DNA from: Haematobacter genomosp. 1
GTDB taxonomy: Bacteria; Pseudomonadota; Alphaproteobacteria; Rhodobacterales; Rhodobacteraceae
Reading direction: 5' to 3'
Assembly (NCBI RefSeq): GCF_002196855.1
Contig: NZ_NIPW01000004.1
Location: 219,094-283,093 of the forward strand
DNA length: 64,000 nucleotides
Of this stretch, positions 54,012 through 62,956 are shown piece by piece (positions within the stretch are counted from its first letter, which is position 1; every line of letters starts with the position of its first letter). A program made the translations under genes and the position numbers. The notes beneath the pieces are model-generated. The model worked only from the letters and a program-made list of their open reading frames with translations, was not told the DNA's origin and did no database searches.

Positions 54012-55259
54012 TCAATGCGCGACGCCAGCGGCGACGCTTTCGTCGATGAACCGCCCCTCGCGGAAGCGGCCGAGCCCGAATTCGGCGGCCAGCGGCCCCG
54101 GCGCGCCCTTGTGAATCAGTTCCGCCATCGCCCAGCCTGAGCCGGGGATCGCCTTGAACCCGCCCGTGCCCCAGCCGCAGTTGACGAAGCAGTTGCCGAG
54201 CGGCGTGGCCGACAGGATCGGCGAGCGGTCGCCCGTCATGTCCACGATCCCTGCCCATTGCCGCATCATTCTGAGGCGCGAGATGATCGGGAAGGTCTCG
54301 ATCAGCGCGCGGACCGTCTCCTCCACGTGCTGGAAGGAGCCGCGCTGCGCATAGTTCACGAAACCGTCCGTGCCGCCGCCGATGACAAGTTCGCCCTTGT
54401 CTGACTGGCTGATGTAGCCATGCACCGTATTGGCCATCACGACCGTGTCGAGCACCGGCTTGATCGGTTCCGACACCAGCGCCTGCAGGGCCAGCGACTC
54501 GATGGGGAGGCGGAAGCCCGCCATCTCCGCCAGCACACCGGAATGCCCGGCCACGACGATGCCGAGCTTGCCGCAGTCGATCCGGCCCTTCGTCGTCTCT
54601 ACCCCCGTCACCTGCCCGTTGGCGGAGCGGATGGCCGTCACCTCGCACTGCTGGATGATGTCCATGCCCATGGCGGAACAGGCGCGCGCATAGCCCCAGT
54701 TCACCGCGTCATGCCGCGCGGTTCCGCCCCGCGGCTGCCAGAGCGCGCCGAGAACCGGATAGCGCGGCCCGTCGATATTCATGATGGGCACCAGCGATTT
54801 CACCCGCTCCGGCCCGATCCATTCCGTCTCCACGCCCTGCAGACGGTTGGCCTGCACGGTCCGCAGGTAACCCCGCATCTCATGCGGGGTCTGCGCCAGC
54901 ATCATCACGCCGCGGGGAGAGAACATTACGTTGTAGTTCAGGTCCTGGCTCAGCGTCTCATAGAGCTTGCGCGCCTTCTCGAAGATGGCGGAGGACGGAT
55001 CCTGAAGGTAGTTGGACCGGATGATCGTGGTGTTCCGCCCGGAGTTGCCGCCTCCGAGCCAGCCCTTCTCGATCACCGCGACATTCCGCACGCCGAAATT
55101 CCGGCCCAGATAGTAGGCGGTGGCAAGACCATGCCCCCCCGCGCCCACGATCACCACGTCATATCTCGGTTTCGGCTGGGGCGAGCGCCAGGCGCGCTCC
55201 CACCCTTTCTGGTGTCGCATCGCTTCCCTGGCGAGGGCGAAGACGGAGTAGCGTTTCAT
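54012..55259 (-). CDS. soxB: Sarcosine oxidase beta subunit
   Basis: A protein of 415 residues. It holds the sarcosine-oxidising FAD site. YDVVIVGAGGHGLATAYYLG at residues 33-52 is the dinucleotide motif; WLGGGNSGRNTTIIRSNY follows near 67. His183 in ARHDAVNWGYA is in the place of the histidine that binds FMN covalently in studied enzymes. A late GWGTGGFKAIPGSG belongs to the FAD domain. The start MKRYSVFAL fits the family; the frame is open for 28 codons upstream. It is the first gene of soxBDAG. The glyA and folate genes often found with it are not here. Confidence 0.94.
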   Translation of the reverse strand: MKRYSVFALAREAMRHQKGWERAWRSPQPKPRYDVVIVGAGGHGLATAYYLGRNFGVRNVAVIEKGWLGGGNSGRNTTIIRSNYLQDPSSAIFEKARKLYETLSQDLNYNVMFSPRGVMMLAQTPHEMRGYLRTVQANRLQGVETEWIGPERVKSLVPIMNIDGPRYPVLGALWQPRGGTARHDAVNWGYARACSAMGMDIIQQCEVTAIRSANGQVTGVETTKGRIDCGKLGIVVAGHSGVLAEMAGFRLPIESLALQALVSEPIKPVLDTVVMANTVHGYISQSDKGELVIGGGTDGFVNYAQRGSFQHVEETVRALIETFPIISRLRMMRQWAGIVDMTGDRSPILSATPLGNCFVNCGWGTGGFKAIPGSGWAMAELIHKGAPGPLAAEFGLGRFREGRFIDESVAAGVAH

Positions 55260-55467
55260 CGAACGGTCGGTTCCCTGTGGTGGGGTTTCCCCTTGGGCGC
55301 TTGTGCACCGTCCGGGACTATCGGCCACGCCGCAAAGCGGCACAATCGGGAAATTTCCGACATCGGCCCTTCGGCGACGACATGCCTTTCAGGCTCTGCG
55401 ACTTATTGTGACTTTCTCCCCCCGTCAGGAGGTCCTAAATGGAACAGGTCATGAGATCGGAGGAGCC

Positions 55468-56679
55468 ATGCCTTTCTGGATCGCCGCGGCGACCCTTACG
55501 CTCGCCATAGCGGTCGTTCTGCTGCTCTCCCTCCGCTCCCGCCGGGAGGAAGACACAGAGCACGCCAATGTCCGCGTCTATCGCGACCAGCTGCGGGAGG
55601 TGGAGCGTGATCTCGAACGCGGCACCCTGCCCGCAGCGGAAGCGGGGCGCCTGCGCACGGAGATCTCCCGGCGGCTGCTGGAGGCCGACCGCGAGACGGA
55701 GCAGCCCGCCGGGCGCGGTGCACCGCTGGTCGCCGGGCTTGCGGTGATCCTCCTCCTTGCGGCTGGCTTCGGGCTTTATCTGAAGCTCGGCGCACCGGAT
55801 TACCCGGACATGCCGCTTGCCTCGCGGTATGCTGCGGCGGCGGAGCTGAAGGCCAACCGTCCGACACAGGCCCAGATGGAGGCCGCCGCCCCGCCCCTCA
55901 CGCTCGACGGGGCGCAGGACGCGGCCTTCCTTGATCTCATGGAGAAACTCCGCGCCGCGGTTCATGCCAACCCCGACGACCTCCGGGGGCAGCAGCTTCT
56001 GGCCAGAAACGAAGCGGCACTTGGCCGGTTCTCCTCCGCTGCCGCAGCCCAGTCGCGGGTCGTCACCCTCAAGGGGAGTGACGCGGCGGCCTCCGACTAT
56101 GCCGATCTTGCCGATTATCTGATCCTCGCCGCTGGCGGCGGGGTGTCATCGGAAGCCGAAGCCGCGCTGACGGAAACCTTGCGCCGCGACCCGCAGAATC
56201 CGGCGGCGCGTTTCTACAGCGGCCTGATGCTGGCGCAGACCGGCCGCCCGGACCTCGCCTTCCGCCTGTGGAGCGATCTGCTGGAAACCAGCCCGCCCGG
56301 CAGTCCCTGGATACCGGCGATCCGGCAGGACCTGCCGCGCCTCGCGCTGCTCGCCGGGGTGGACTACACCCTGCCCCCGGAAGCGGCGCCGCCCATCGCC
56401 GGCCCCTCCGCGGCGGACATATCCGCGGCGGACGACATGACCCCACAGGATCGCGACGCCATGGTGCGCGGCATGGTAGATCGCCTCTCCGATCGCCTCT
56501 CCCGCGAAGGCGGGCCGCCCGAGGATTGGGCACGGCTGATCTCCTCGCTCGGTGTGCTGGGGGAGGGACAGAAAGCCGCCGCCGTCTGGGCCGAAGCGCA
56601 GGAAGTGTTTGCCGGGCGCGACTCCGCCCTTGCCCCCATCCGCGATGCGGCGGAAAAGGCGGGCGTAACCGGATTGTGA
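55468..56679 (+). CDS. ccmI: Cytochrome c biogenesis protein CcmI
   Basis: A protein of 403 residues. It starts with a membrane helix (FWIAAATLTLAIAVVLLLSL), then the conserved VYRDQLREVERDLERG near residue 30, and a second helix at about 90-108 (LVAGLAVILLLAAGFGLYL). A periplasmic TPR-type domain follows (about 160-330: LLARNEAALGRF, NPAARFYSGLMLAQTGRPDLAF). CcmI holds apocytochrome c for haem ligation. ATG 55468 has AGGAG. Other ccm genes are absent here, as is usual in Rhodobacterales. ruvX follows after 6 bases. Confidence 0.92.
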   Translation: MPFWIAAATLTLAIAVVLLLSLRSRREEDTEHANVRVYRDQLREVERDLERGTLPAAEAGRLRTEISRRLLEADRETEQPAGRGAPLVAGLAVILLLAAGFGLYLKLGAPDYPDMPLASRYAAAAELKANRPTQAQMEAAAPPLTLDGAQDAAFLDLMEKLRAAVHANPDDLRGQQLLARNEAALGRFSSAAAAQSRVVTLKGSDAAASDYADLADYLILAAGGGVSSEAEAALTETLRRDPQNPAARFYSGLMLAQTGRPDLAFRLWSDLLETSPPGSPWIPAIRQDLPRLALLAGVDYTLPPEAAPPIAGPSAADISAADDMTPQDRDAMVRGMVDRLSDRLSREGGPPEDWARLISSLGVLGEGQKAAAVWAEAQEVFAGRDSALAPIRDAAEKAGVTGL

Positions 56680-56685
56680 GGCGCC

Positions 56686-57174
56686 ATGGTCTATGACGAC
56701 ATCGCGGATTTTGCCGCTGCCCTCCCCCCCGTTCGCGGCATCGCCGGGCTGGACCTTGGAGAGAAGACCGTGGGGGTCGCGGTGTCCGACATCCTGATGG
56801 GCGTCGCCACGCCGCTGGAAACCGTCCGCCGGTCCAAGTTCAGCGCGGACGCGGCACGGCTTCTCGACATTGCCAAGGGCCGCTCGCTGGGCGGTTTCCT
56901 GCTTGGCCTGCCGAAGAACATGGACGGCAGCGAAGGCCCGCGCGCCCAGTCAACCCGCGCCTTCGCCCGCAACCTTTCCCGTTTGACGGACCTCCCCATC
57001 GGTTTCTGGGACGAGCGCCTCTCCACCGTCGCGGCGGAGCGGGCGCTTCTGGAGGCCGACACGTCGCGTAAGCGCCGCGGAGAGCTTATCGACAACGTCG
57101 CGGCTGCCTATATCCTTCAAGGCGCGCTGGACCGGATGCGCTACATGAAGGAGGAGCGGAAGGATGCGGATTGA
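56686..57174 (+). CDS. ruvX: Holliday junction resolvase-like protein RuvX (YqgF)
   Basis: A protein of 162 residues with an RNase H-like fold. GIAGLDLGEKTVGVAVSD near residue 18 gives the first catalytic Asp. LLGLPKNMDGSEGPRAQSTR is near 72, [17 protein letters not shown] near 107, and a late DNVAAAYILQG carries the last acid. The family was linked to 16S rRNA 5'-end processing as well as junction resolution. It overlaps the DUF1289 gene by 11 bases. Confidence 0.93.
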   Translation: MVYDDIADFAAALPPVRGIAGLDLGEKTVGVAVSDILMGVATPLETVRRSKFSADAARLLDIAKGRSLGGFLLGLPKNMDGSEGPRAQSTRAFARNLSRLTDLPIGFWDERLSTVAAERALLEADTSRKRRGELIDNVAAAYILQGALDRMRYMKEERKDAD

Positions 57175-57367
57175 ACGGGGGATCGAAACGCCCTGCGTCA
57201 AGGTCTGCCAGATCGACCCGAAGGAGCGGATCTGCACCGGATGCTTCCGCACTACCATGGAGATCGGCATGTGGACACGCATGAGCGCCGAGGAACGGGC
57301 GGAGATCATGGCCGAACTGCCCTCCCGCGCCGGGCGGGTCAGCCGCCGGGGCCGTCGCTCCGCCTGA
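57164..57367 (+). CDS. DUF1289 family small protein
   Basis: A protein of 67 residues with the four-cysteine DUF1289 pattern: TPCVKVCQIDPKERICTGCFRT, then the W and MSAEERAEIMAELP stretch. The cysteines may bind zinc or an Fe-S cluster. The function is unknown. It overlaps the end of ruvX by 11 bases, implying coupled translation. The C-terminus is basic. Confidence 0.87.
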   Translation: MRIERGIETPCVKVCQIDPKERICTGCFRTTMEIGMWTRMSAEERAEIMAELPSRAGRVSRRGRRSA

Positions 57368-57402
57368 GCGGGATGGCCGCAGGGCAGCCACCCTCACAAT
57401 CA

Positions 57403-58374
57403 TCAGTGACGCCGCTTCGCCGCCAGACCCATTGCGCCGAGGTCCGCAAGCAGCAGCGGCAGAGCGGCCGGCAGGGGCACGGGCGCAGGTGGATCCGGGG
57501 GGAGATAGCTTCCCCGAGCCGGCCTGAGGTGAACTTCGCTGTTGAGCGTTGCGCTGCCCGCGATCAGCGTTCCCTCCACCGGGTTGGTGACGATGACATG
57601 GGTCAGCGGCGCCAGCACCGATCCCACGATACCCTGAATGGTTAGGTCCGTCGCGCCCGCGAAATTCCACAGCACATGCTCCGCCGCCCCGGTTCCGCCC
57701 AGCGGGTTGGCAAGAAAACTTCCCGTTCCAGCGCCGGTCACGTTTATCAGGATACTCTCGCCCACACCCAGCCGGGAGAAATCCACCTGTCCCAACGCGG
57801 AAACCTGAGCCAGCGTCATCTCATAGATGGTCAGGCCAGCCATCCCGCTGCCGAAATATGCCGTGTTTCCGGTAATGGTAACGGCGTCGCCGCCAAGATT
57901 TCCGAAAGACAGGGAGGCTTCGCTCACCGTCTGTTCGATGGAGACCGGAAACAGGTCGGAGAAGCCGGCACTTCCCGAGGCACCCGATGTAACGGCGCCG
58001 CCCTGGACCTGAGTCGCCACACCTCCGATAAGCGCAGTCCCGCCTCCGTTCAGATTGATCCCCGTGGCATTGCCGCCGACAACCACCGCGCCGCCATTGT
58101 TCACCTGCACGGTGCCGGTCAGCGTTCCCCCTACGGTCAGCGCCGCATAGTCTGACGGGGCCTGCGGGTCATGGGAACCGCCGATCCAGTAGTTCGATGT
58201 TCCGCTGAGGTTGCCGCCGACATAAGTCCGGCCCTCGACCTCACTGCTGTTTGTCGCGTTACCGAGCACGACCAGATTGAACTGTTGCAGGATGTCCTGA
58301 AAGTTCAACGGCGCCGCCACGACAGGGCCCGACACCAGCATCGCCAGCGCCGTGAACCCGCAAATCTTCGACAT
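57403..58374 (-). CDS. Choice-of-anchor A family surface protein with VPLPA-CTERM sorting signal
   Basis: A protein of 323 residues. A signal peptide (residues 1-21, ending VVAA) precedes the choice-of-anchor A domain: NLVVLGNATNSSEVEGRTYVGGNLSG near 33, and a late VEGTLIAGSATLNSEVH. The middle is rich in Gly, Thr, Asn and Val, as in beta-helical adhesins. The C-terminus reads APVPLPAALPLLLADLGAMGLAAKRRH: the VPLPA motif, a hydrophobic helix and a basic end. That is the VPLPA-CTERM signal known in Rhodobacterales, processed by a dedicated exosortase (XrtD family). No exosortase lies in the window. Confidence 0.87.
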   Translation of the reverse strand: MSKICGFTALAMLVSGPVVAAPLNFQDILQQFNLVVLGNATNSSEVEGRTYVGGNLSGTSNYWIGGSHDPQAPSDYAALTVGGTLTGTVQVNNGGAVVVGGNATGINLNGGGTALIGGVATQVQGGAVTSGASGSAGFSDLFPVSIEQTVSEASLSFGNLGGDAVTITGNTAYFGSGMAGLTIYEMTLAQVSALGQVDFSRLGVGESILINVTGAGTGSFLANPLGGTGAAEHVLWNFAGATDLTIQGIVGSVLAPLTHVIVTNPVEGTLIAGSATLNSEVHLRPARGSYLPPDPPAPVPLPAALPLLLADLGAMGLAAKRRH

Positions 58375-58444
58375 GATGAAACCCTTTAACCGACTCTACA
58401 CCAAGCCAGTATAATGGATCATCAATCTTATAAAATTATATAAG

Positions 58445-60127
58445 TTATAGTTGGTTAACGGGCGTGACCGACTTGCTGGCCGGCGTCAGGCGGCTCTCAC
58501 CCAAAGCACCGATTTCCTCTAGAATCGGATAGGCGACGGAGGCAAGGTGAGCATTCACCCGCTTCAGATCGCGCAGCAGGTCGAGGTGGATCGTGCTCGT
58601 TTCGATCGTTTCGACCCGCCCGGCCCGAAGCCGCGCGAGATGGCGTTCCGCGGAGCCCGCCTCGATCTTGCGCGCCATCACCTTGCCATTGATAAGCTGA
58701 CGCGCAAGGTCGGTGTCGCGTGACAGGAAGATCGCCTGTGCAAGCCGCAGATTTTCTCGCGTATGGGCGAAGAAGCGCGAAAGTTCATCCAGCCCCTCGG
58801 GCGAGAGGGTCAGGCGCTTTCGGATGCGCTTTGCGGCGATCTCCGCCAGCCCGCTTTCGACAATGTCGCCCACATGCTCGAGGTTGATGGCATAAGAGAT
58901 GATCTCGCTCGCCCGATGGCTGTCCACCGCGTCCATCTCCTGTTGGCCGAGCCGGGAGACGTAGAGCTTGATCGCCTCATGCAGACGGTCCACCTCCCGC
59001 TCCAGACGTGCGACCTCCTGCACCGCCATCTCATCCCCCGAGCGGAGGGATTGCTCGGAACGGTCGAGCATCTGACCGACCAGATCGCCGAGCCGGAGCG
59101 CCTCGCGCGCGGCCACGGCAAGCGCCAGCCCCGGTGTGGCAAGAAGACTGTCGTCGAGATAACTGGGCGCGCCTTCTGTCCCCGGTCCCTGCGGGAGAAG
59201 CCGTTCCACCAGCCGCCCCAGCGGGGCAATGAGCGGCAGGAACACGATCAGCAACGTGAGGTTGAAAAGCACGTGCAGACCCACCGCCAACATGCCCTGC
59301 GACAGATGGGGTTCCAGCACTGCGGCAATGTCGCCCGCGAAAAGCGTGGCGACTGCCGCCCCCGCAGCGCGAACCAGCAGATTGGATAATGCCAGACGCC
59401 GCGCTGCCACACCTTCCCCTGCGACAGCCAGATAGGCAGGGATCGCGCCCCCCAGATTGGCGCCCGCCACGAGACACACGACCAGCGCCGGTGAAATTGT
59501 CCCGGCACCCGCCAGCGCCATGATGAGGAACACCACGGCAAGGCTGGAAGAACCCAGGACCGCAAGTCCCGCAGCCAGCAGCACGGCGAAGATCGGGGCA
59601 TTGTCGAGCGAGGCCATCACCACGGCGAGCGTCGGGGAATGGCGGAGCGGCTCCGTCACCCCGCCCAGCAGCCGGAGCGCCAGCAGCATCAGGCCGAGAC
59701 CGAGCAGGCTCCTGCCGATGGCCTGCACCCTGCCGGTGCGCGAAGGTGTGGAGAGCACCACGCCCACGGCGATCAAAGCGCTCCCCAGCCAGTGAATATC
59801 GCGAGAGAGAATCAGCGCGACGACAGCGGTGCCGAGATTCGCCCCCAGCATCACCGCTTGCGCCATCCGCGGGTCCAGAATGTCGCGCGCGACGAAAGAC
59901 CCCGTCATCGCCGCCGTCGCCGTGCTGGACTGCAAGCCCAGCGTGGCAAGGAACCCCCAGAATGCGGCTGCCACCCGGTTGCGGGTGCCGCGCGCGATCC
60001 ACTGCCGCAACGTCGCCCCGAAAGCACGAAGCACACCGAGCTTGATAAGCCGCAGTCCCAGCAGCAAAAGTGCGGCCGCACCGATCAGGTCGATGAGTTG
60101 AACAGTTGGATCAGACGTTGGCACCAT
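58445..60127 (-). CDS. Na/Pi cotransporter family protein with PhoU-like C-terminus
   Basis: A protein of 560 residues. The membrane part (about 1-310) contains two related QSSTATAA / GANLGTAVVA repeats (QSSTATAAMTGSF near residue 66, then VAGANLGGAIPAYLAV near 220), typical of NptA/YjbB phosphate cotransporters. The last 200 residues are helical with charged heptads like PhoU (EVARLEREVDRLHEAIKLYVSRL). Phosphate import or export in the inner membrane is the family role. It precedes the choice-of-anchor gene on the same strand, separated by 70 AT-rich bases. Confidence 0.9.
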   Translation of the reverse strand: MVPTSDPTVQLIDLIGAAALLLLGLRLIKLGVLRAFGATLRQWIARGTRNRVAAAFWGFLATLGLQSSTATAAMTGSFVARDILDPRMAQAVMLGANLGTAVVALILSRDIHWLGSALIAVGVVLSTPSRTGRVQAIGRSLLGLGLMLLALRLLGGVTEPLRHSPTLAVVMASLDNAPIFAVLLAAGLAVLGSSSLAVVFLIMALAGAGTISPALVVCLVAGANLGGAIPAYLAVAGEGVAARRLALSNLLVRAAGAAVATLFAGDIAAVLEPHLSQGMLAVGLHVLFNLTLLIVFLPLIAPLGRLVERLLPQGPGTEGAPSYLDDSLLATPGLALAVAAREALRLGDLVGQMLDRSEQSLRSGDEMAVQEVARLEREVDRLHEAIKLYVSRLGQQEMDAVDSHRASEIISYAINLEHVGDIVESGLAEIAAKRIRKRLTLSPEGLDELSRFFAHTRENLRLAQAIFLSRDTDLARQLINGKVMARKIEAGSAERHLARLRAGRVETIETSTIHLDLLRDLKRVNAHLASVAYPILEEIGALGESRLTPASKSVTPVNQL

Positions 60128-60239
60128 GGCGCAAGCCCCCCGGTCACCGGGCCTGCAGAGGTCCGTGTTAGAACCTCAGAGTTGCAGCATTCCATGGCGG
60201 TTGCAAGGATTGTAACAGTTTTGCGACAAACCCGATCAA

Positions 60240-61043
60240 TCACGCACTGCCGACAAACCGGAAGGCGCGCTGAATCTCGAAGAAATCCTTGGCGATGAAG
60301 CGGATACTGCGCGGCCCCGTCTGCTCGACACCCGGATACCAGCTTCCGCGATAGGCGTCGCCGGGGGTGGAGAATTCGATGACCATCTCATAATCCGAAG
60401 CAAGTGCAGGCAGGGCGGCGCGAAAATCACCGCGGAGCACCTTTTCCACGCCTGCACGAATGCGGCGCACGGCCTCGATCGGGGCGAGGGAGACCGTCGC
60501 GTTGCCATAGCCCTGCCCGGTCGTCAGCGTCGCGATGCCGGGCACGAGACCCGCTGCATCGGCGCAGATGCCAGCATCCCCCGCCAGAAAGGCCGATGGC
60601 ACGCCATAACGCGCGGCACAAAGACTATTCATCGTGAATTCGGAGGCAACCTCACCGTTGATGAGCAGCCGACCGATCCGCCCGTTCATCGTATGCGCCA
60701 GCGGGTTCGTATCGCTTCCCGCCTTTGCATGATACCCGGTGTAGATGGCGGCATCGAAACTGCTGTCGATACCGAACATCATGGAGTCAGGGTGGCCGCT
60801 CCATCCCCTGATGACCCGGACACCCTCCGGCAGCCGGTCAAGGATCAGGTTACGCGCGCTTTCGTGCGCATCCTTCACTACGATCTCGGTCGCGCCCGCG
60901 GCACGCGCGCCTTCGCAGGCGGCAGCGACCTCCGCCGTCATATAGCCCTGAAACTGAGCATAATCGGGGTGAGCGCGTTCCAGTTCGTCCCAAGCGGTGA
61001 TCCCGGCAGTGCCTTCCATGTCCGCGCTGATGAAAACCTTCAT
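60240..61043 (-). CDS. D-aminopeptidase, M55 family (DppA-like)
   Basis: A protein of 267 residues. M55 enzymes are zinc-dependent and release D-amino acids from peptides such as D-Ala-D-Ala. Motifs are KVFISADMEGTAGIT at the start (metal-binding Asp and Glu in the DMEG part), VKDAHESARNL near residue 58, GYHAKAG near 104, and LAHTMNGRIGRLLING near 117. ATG 61043 has GAGAGG upstream and places the SADMEG motif at residue 6, as in the family. It fits functionally with dadA in the window. Confidence 0.9.
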   Translation of the reverse strand: MKVFISADMEGTAGITAWDELERAHPDYAQFQGYMTAEVAAACEGARAAGATEIVVKDAHESARNLILDRLPEGVRVIRGWSGHPDSMMFGIDSSFDAAIYTGYHAKAGSDTNPLAHTMNGRIGRLLINGEVASEFTMNSLCAARYGVPSAFLAGDAGICADAAGLVPGIATLTTGQGYGNATVSLAPIEAVRRIRAGVEKVLRGDFRAALPALASDYEMVIEFSTPGDAYRGSWYPGVEQTGPRSIRFIAKDFFEIQRAFRFVGSA

Positions 61044-61145
61044 GCGTCCTCTCCCGTCCTGTACCGCCACCATCCGGCGGCCCTCCCACAAGGGGAAGCC
61101 ATGCCGGATGGGGCGCGTCAAGAGGCTCGGTCGCCGGTCAGCGGA

Positions 61146-61547
61146 TCAGTTGGCGTTGAGGCTCTGCAGATAGGCAACGATATCCGCACGCTCCTCGGGC
61201 TTTTTCACGCCCGCGAACGCCATCTTGGTTCCCGGCACCATTGCCTTCGGATCGGTGATGAAGTGGTCGATCTCCTCCGGCGTCCAGATGTGGCCGTCGT
61301 CACCCAGCTTCTTCATCGCGTCGGAATAGGTAAACCCTTCCAGGGAGGCGGTCTTGCGCCCGACGACGTCGTGCAGGTTCGGACCTGCCTTGTTCGGCGC
61401 TCCCGCCTCAACCGCATGGCAGATCGCGCATTTGCGGAAGGATTTCTCGCCCTTCGCAGGGTCACCCTCCGCAAGCGCAGGCAGTGCGCTCACCGCCAGA
61501 ACGATCGCAGCAAGCGATGCGGGAACGGACTTGGTCAGACGAAACAT
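61146..61547 (-). CDS. Periplasmic class I cytochrome c
   Basis: A protein of 133 residues. A signal peptide of 26 residues (ASLAAIVLAVSALPALA) precedes one haem site, CAICH at residues 40-44. A GPNLHDVVGRKTASLEGFTYSDAM stretch follows, and a Met ligand lies in VPGTKMAFAGV. The layout is that of small cytochromes c2/c550. It follows adhI and gfa on the same strand, 188 bases after adhI. In Paracoccus and Rhodobacter a cytochrome c gene lies by the formaldehyde oxidation genes; a role as electron carrier for C1 metabolism is therefore inferred. Confidence 0.92.
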   Translation of the reverse strand: MFRLTKSVPASLAAIVLAVSALPALAEGDPAKGEKSFRKCAICHAVEAGAPNKAGPNLHDVVGRKTASLEGFTYSDAMKKLGDDGHIWTPEEIDHFITDPKAMVPGTKMAFAGVKKPEERADIVAYLQSLNAN

Positions 61548-61735
61548 GGATTCTCCTCCATTAGCCAGAGTTTGGCGAGTTCGCGCCTGTGTTCTGACTG
61601 GTTATCCTGCCGGAGCACATCCGCTTCTCCATAACCGAGCCGACAGCGGAATAGGAGTGATTCAATCCGCAGACGGAGCGATTTTTGTATTATCAACAGG
61701 CAGGTTCCCTCGCTCCCGCCGCCCGTGGAACGGCC

Positions 61736-62866
61736 TCAGTAGATCACGACCGAGCGTATCGACTTGCCTTCGCGCATCAGATCAAACCCGGTGTTGATCT
61801 CGTCGAGTGTCAGGTAATGGGTGATCATCGGATCGATCTGAATCTTGCCTTCCATATACCAGTCCACGATCCTCGGGACATCGGTGCGCCCCCTCGCGCC
61901 TCCGAAGGCGGAGCCTTTCCACACTCTGCCGGTGACCAGCTGAAACGGCCGGGTCTGAATCTCCGCCCCGGCTGGGGCCACGCCGATCACGACCGAGACA
62001 CCCCACCCACGATGCGTGCACTCCAGCGCGTCGCGCATCACCTTCACGTTGCCGGTGCAGTCGAAGGAATAGTCCGCGCCCCCGATCTGATCGAAAGGTG
62101 TCTTGGTCATGTCCACGATATGCTGGACGACAGAGCCTTCGATGTTCCGCGGGTTGACGAAATGGGTCATGCCGAAGCGTTCGCCCCAGCTTTTCTTGTC
62201 ATCGTTGAGATCCACGCCGATGATCATGTCGGCCCCGGCAAGCTTCAGGCCCTGAATGACGTTCAGGCCGATCCCGCCCAGTCCGAAAACCACCGCCTTG
62301 GAGCCGATCTCCACTTTCGCCGTGTTGATTACCGCTCCCACTCCCGTGGTGACGCCACAGCCGATGTAGCAGATCTTTTCAAACGGCGCGTCATCCCGAA
62401 CCTTGGCCAGTGCGATCTCCGGCAGGACCGTGTGGTTGGCGAAGGTCGAACAGCCCATGTAGTGCAGGATCGGCGTGCCATCCGGCATGGTGAACCGGGT
62501 CGTTCCATCCGGCATCACGCCCTGCCCTTGAGTGGAGCGGATCGCCGTGCAGAGGTTCGTCTTGCGGCTGAGACAGGAGGGGCATTGCCGACATTCCGGC
62601 GTATAGAGCGGGATGACGTGATCGCCGGGTTTCAGCGTCGTGACCCCCGGCCCGACCTCCAGCACGACCCCGGCCCCCTCATGACCGAGAATGACCGGAA
62701 AGAGGCCTTCGGGATCGGCCCCTGACAAGGTGAACTCATCGGTATGACAGATGCCGGTCGCCTTCATCTCCACCAGAACCTCACCCGCTTTCGGGCCTTC
62801 GAGGTTCACTTCCATCACCTCAAGCGGTTTACCGGCTTCCAGGGCGACGGCAGCACGGGTGCGCAT
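61736..62866 (-). CDS. adhI: S-(hydroxymethyl)glutathione dehydrogenase (class III alcohol dehydrogenase)
   Basis: A protein of 376 residues. It oxidises S-hydroxymethylglutathione to S-formylglutathione with NAD. Catalytic zinc ligands are the Cys in ATGICHTDEF and His in LGHEGAGVV; structural zinc uses the four Cys of CRQCPSCLSRKTNLC near residue 93. The NAD motif FGLGGIGLNV is near 197. GCGVTTGVGAV is typical of class III enzymes. The start at 62866 has GGAGA; ATG 62878 is possible. It follows gfa after 90 bases. The names flhA, frmA and adhC are also used. Confidence 0.93.
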   Translation of the reverse strand: MRTRAAVALEAGKPLEVMEVNLEGPKAGEVLVEMKATGICHTDEFTLSGADPEGLFPVILGHEGAGVVLEVGPGVTTLKPGDHVIPLYTPECRQCPSCLSRKTNLCTAIRSTQGQGVMPDGTTRFTMPDGTPILHYMGCSTFANHTVLPEIALAKVRDDAPFEKICYIGCGVTTGVGAVINTAKVEIGSKAVVFGLGGIGLNVIQGLKLAGADMIIGVDLNDDKKSWGERFGMTHFVNPRNIEGSVVQHIVDMTKTPFDQIGGADYSFDCTGNVKVMRDALECTHRGWGVSVVIGVAPAGAEIQTRPFQLVTGRVWKGSAFGGARGRTDVPRIVDWYMEGKIQIDPMITHYLTLDEINTGFDLMREGKSIRSVVIY

Positions 62867-62956
62867 CGAAATCTCCATCTCGCTATGCCGGGCGTTCAGG
62901 CCCCGCACGGGTGGCGCCGGCGCAAACGTTCGCACCGGCACCCCAGGCACGGCGGA

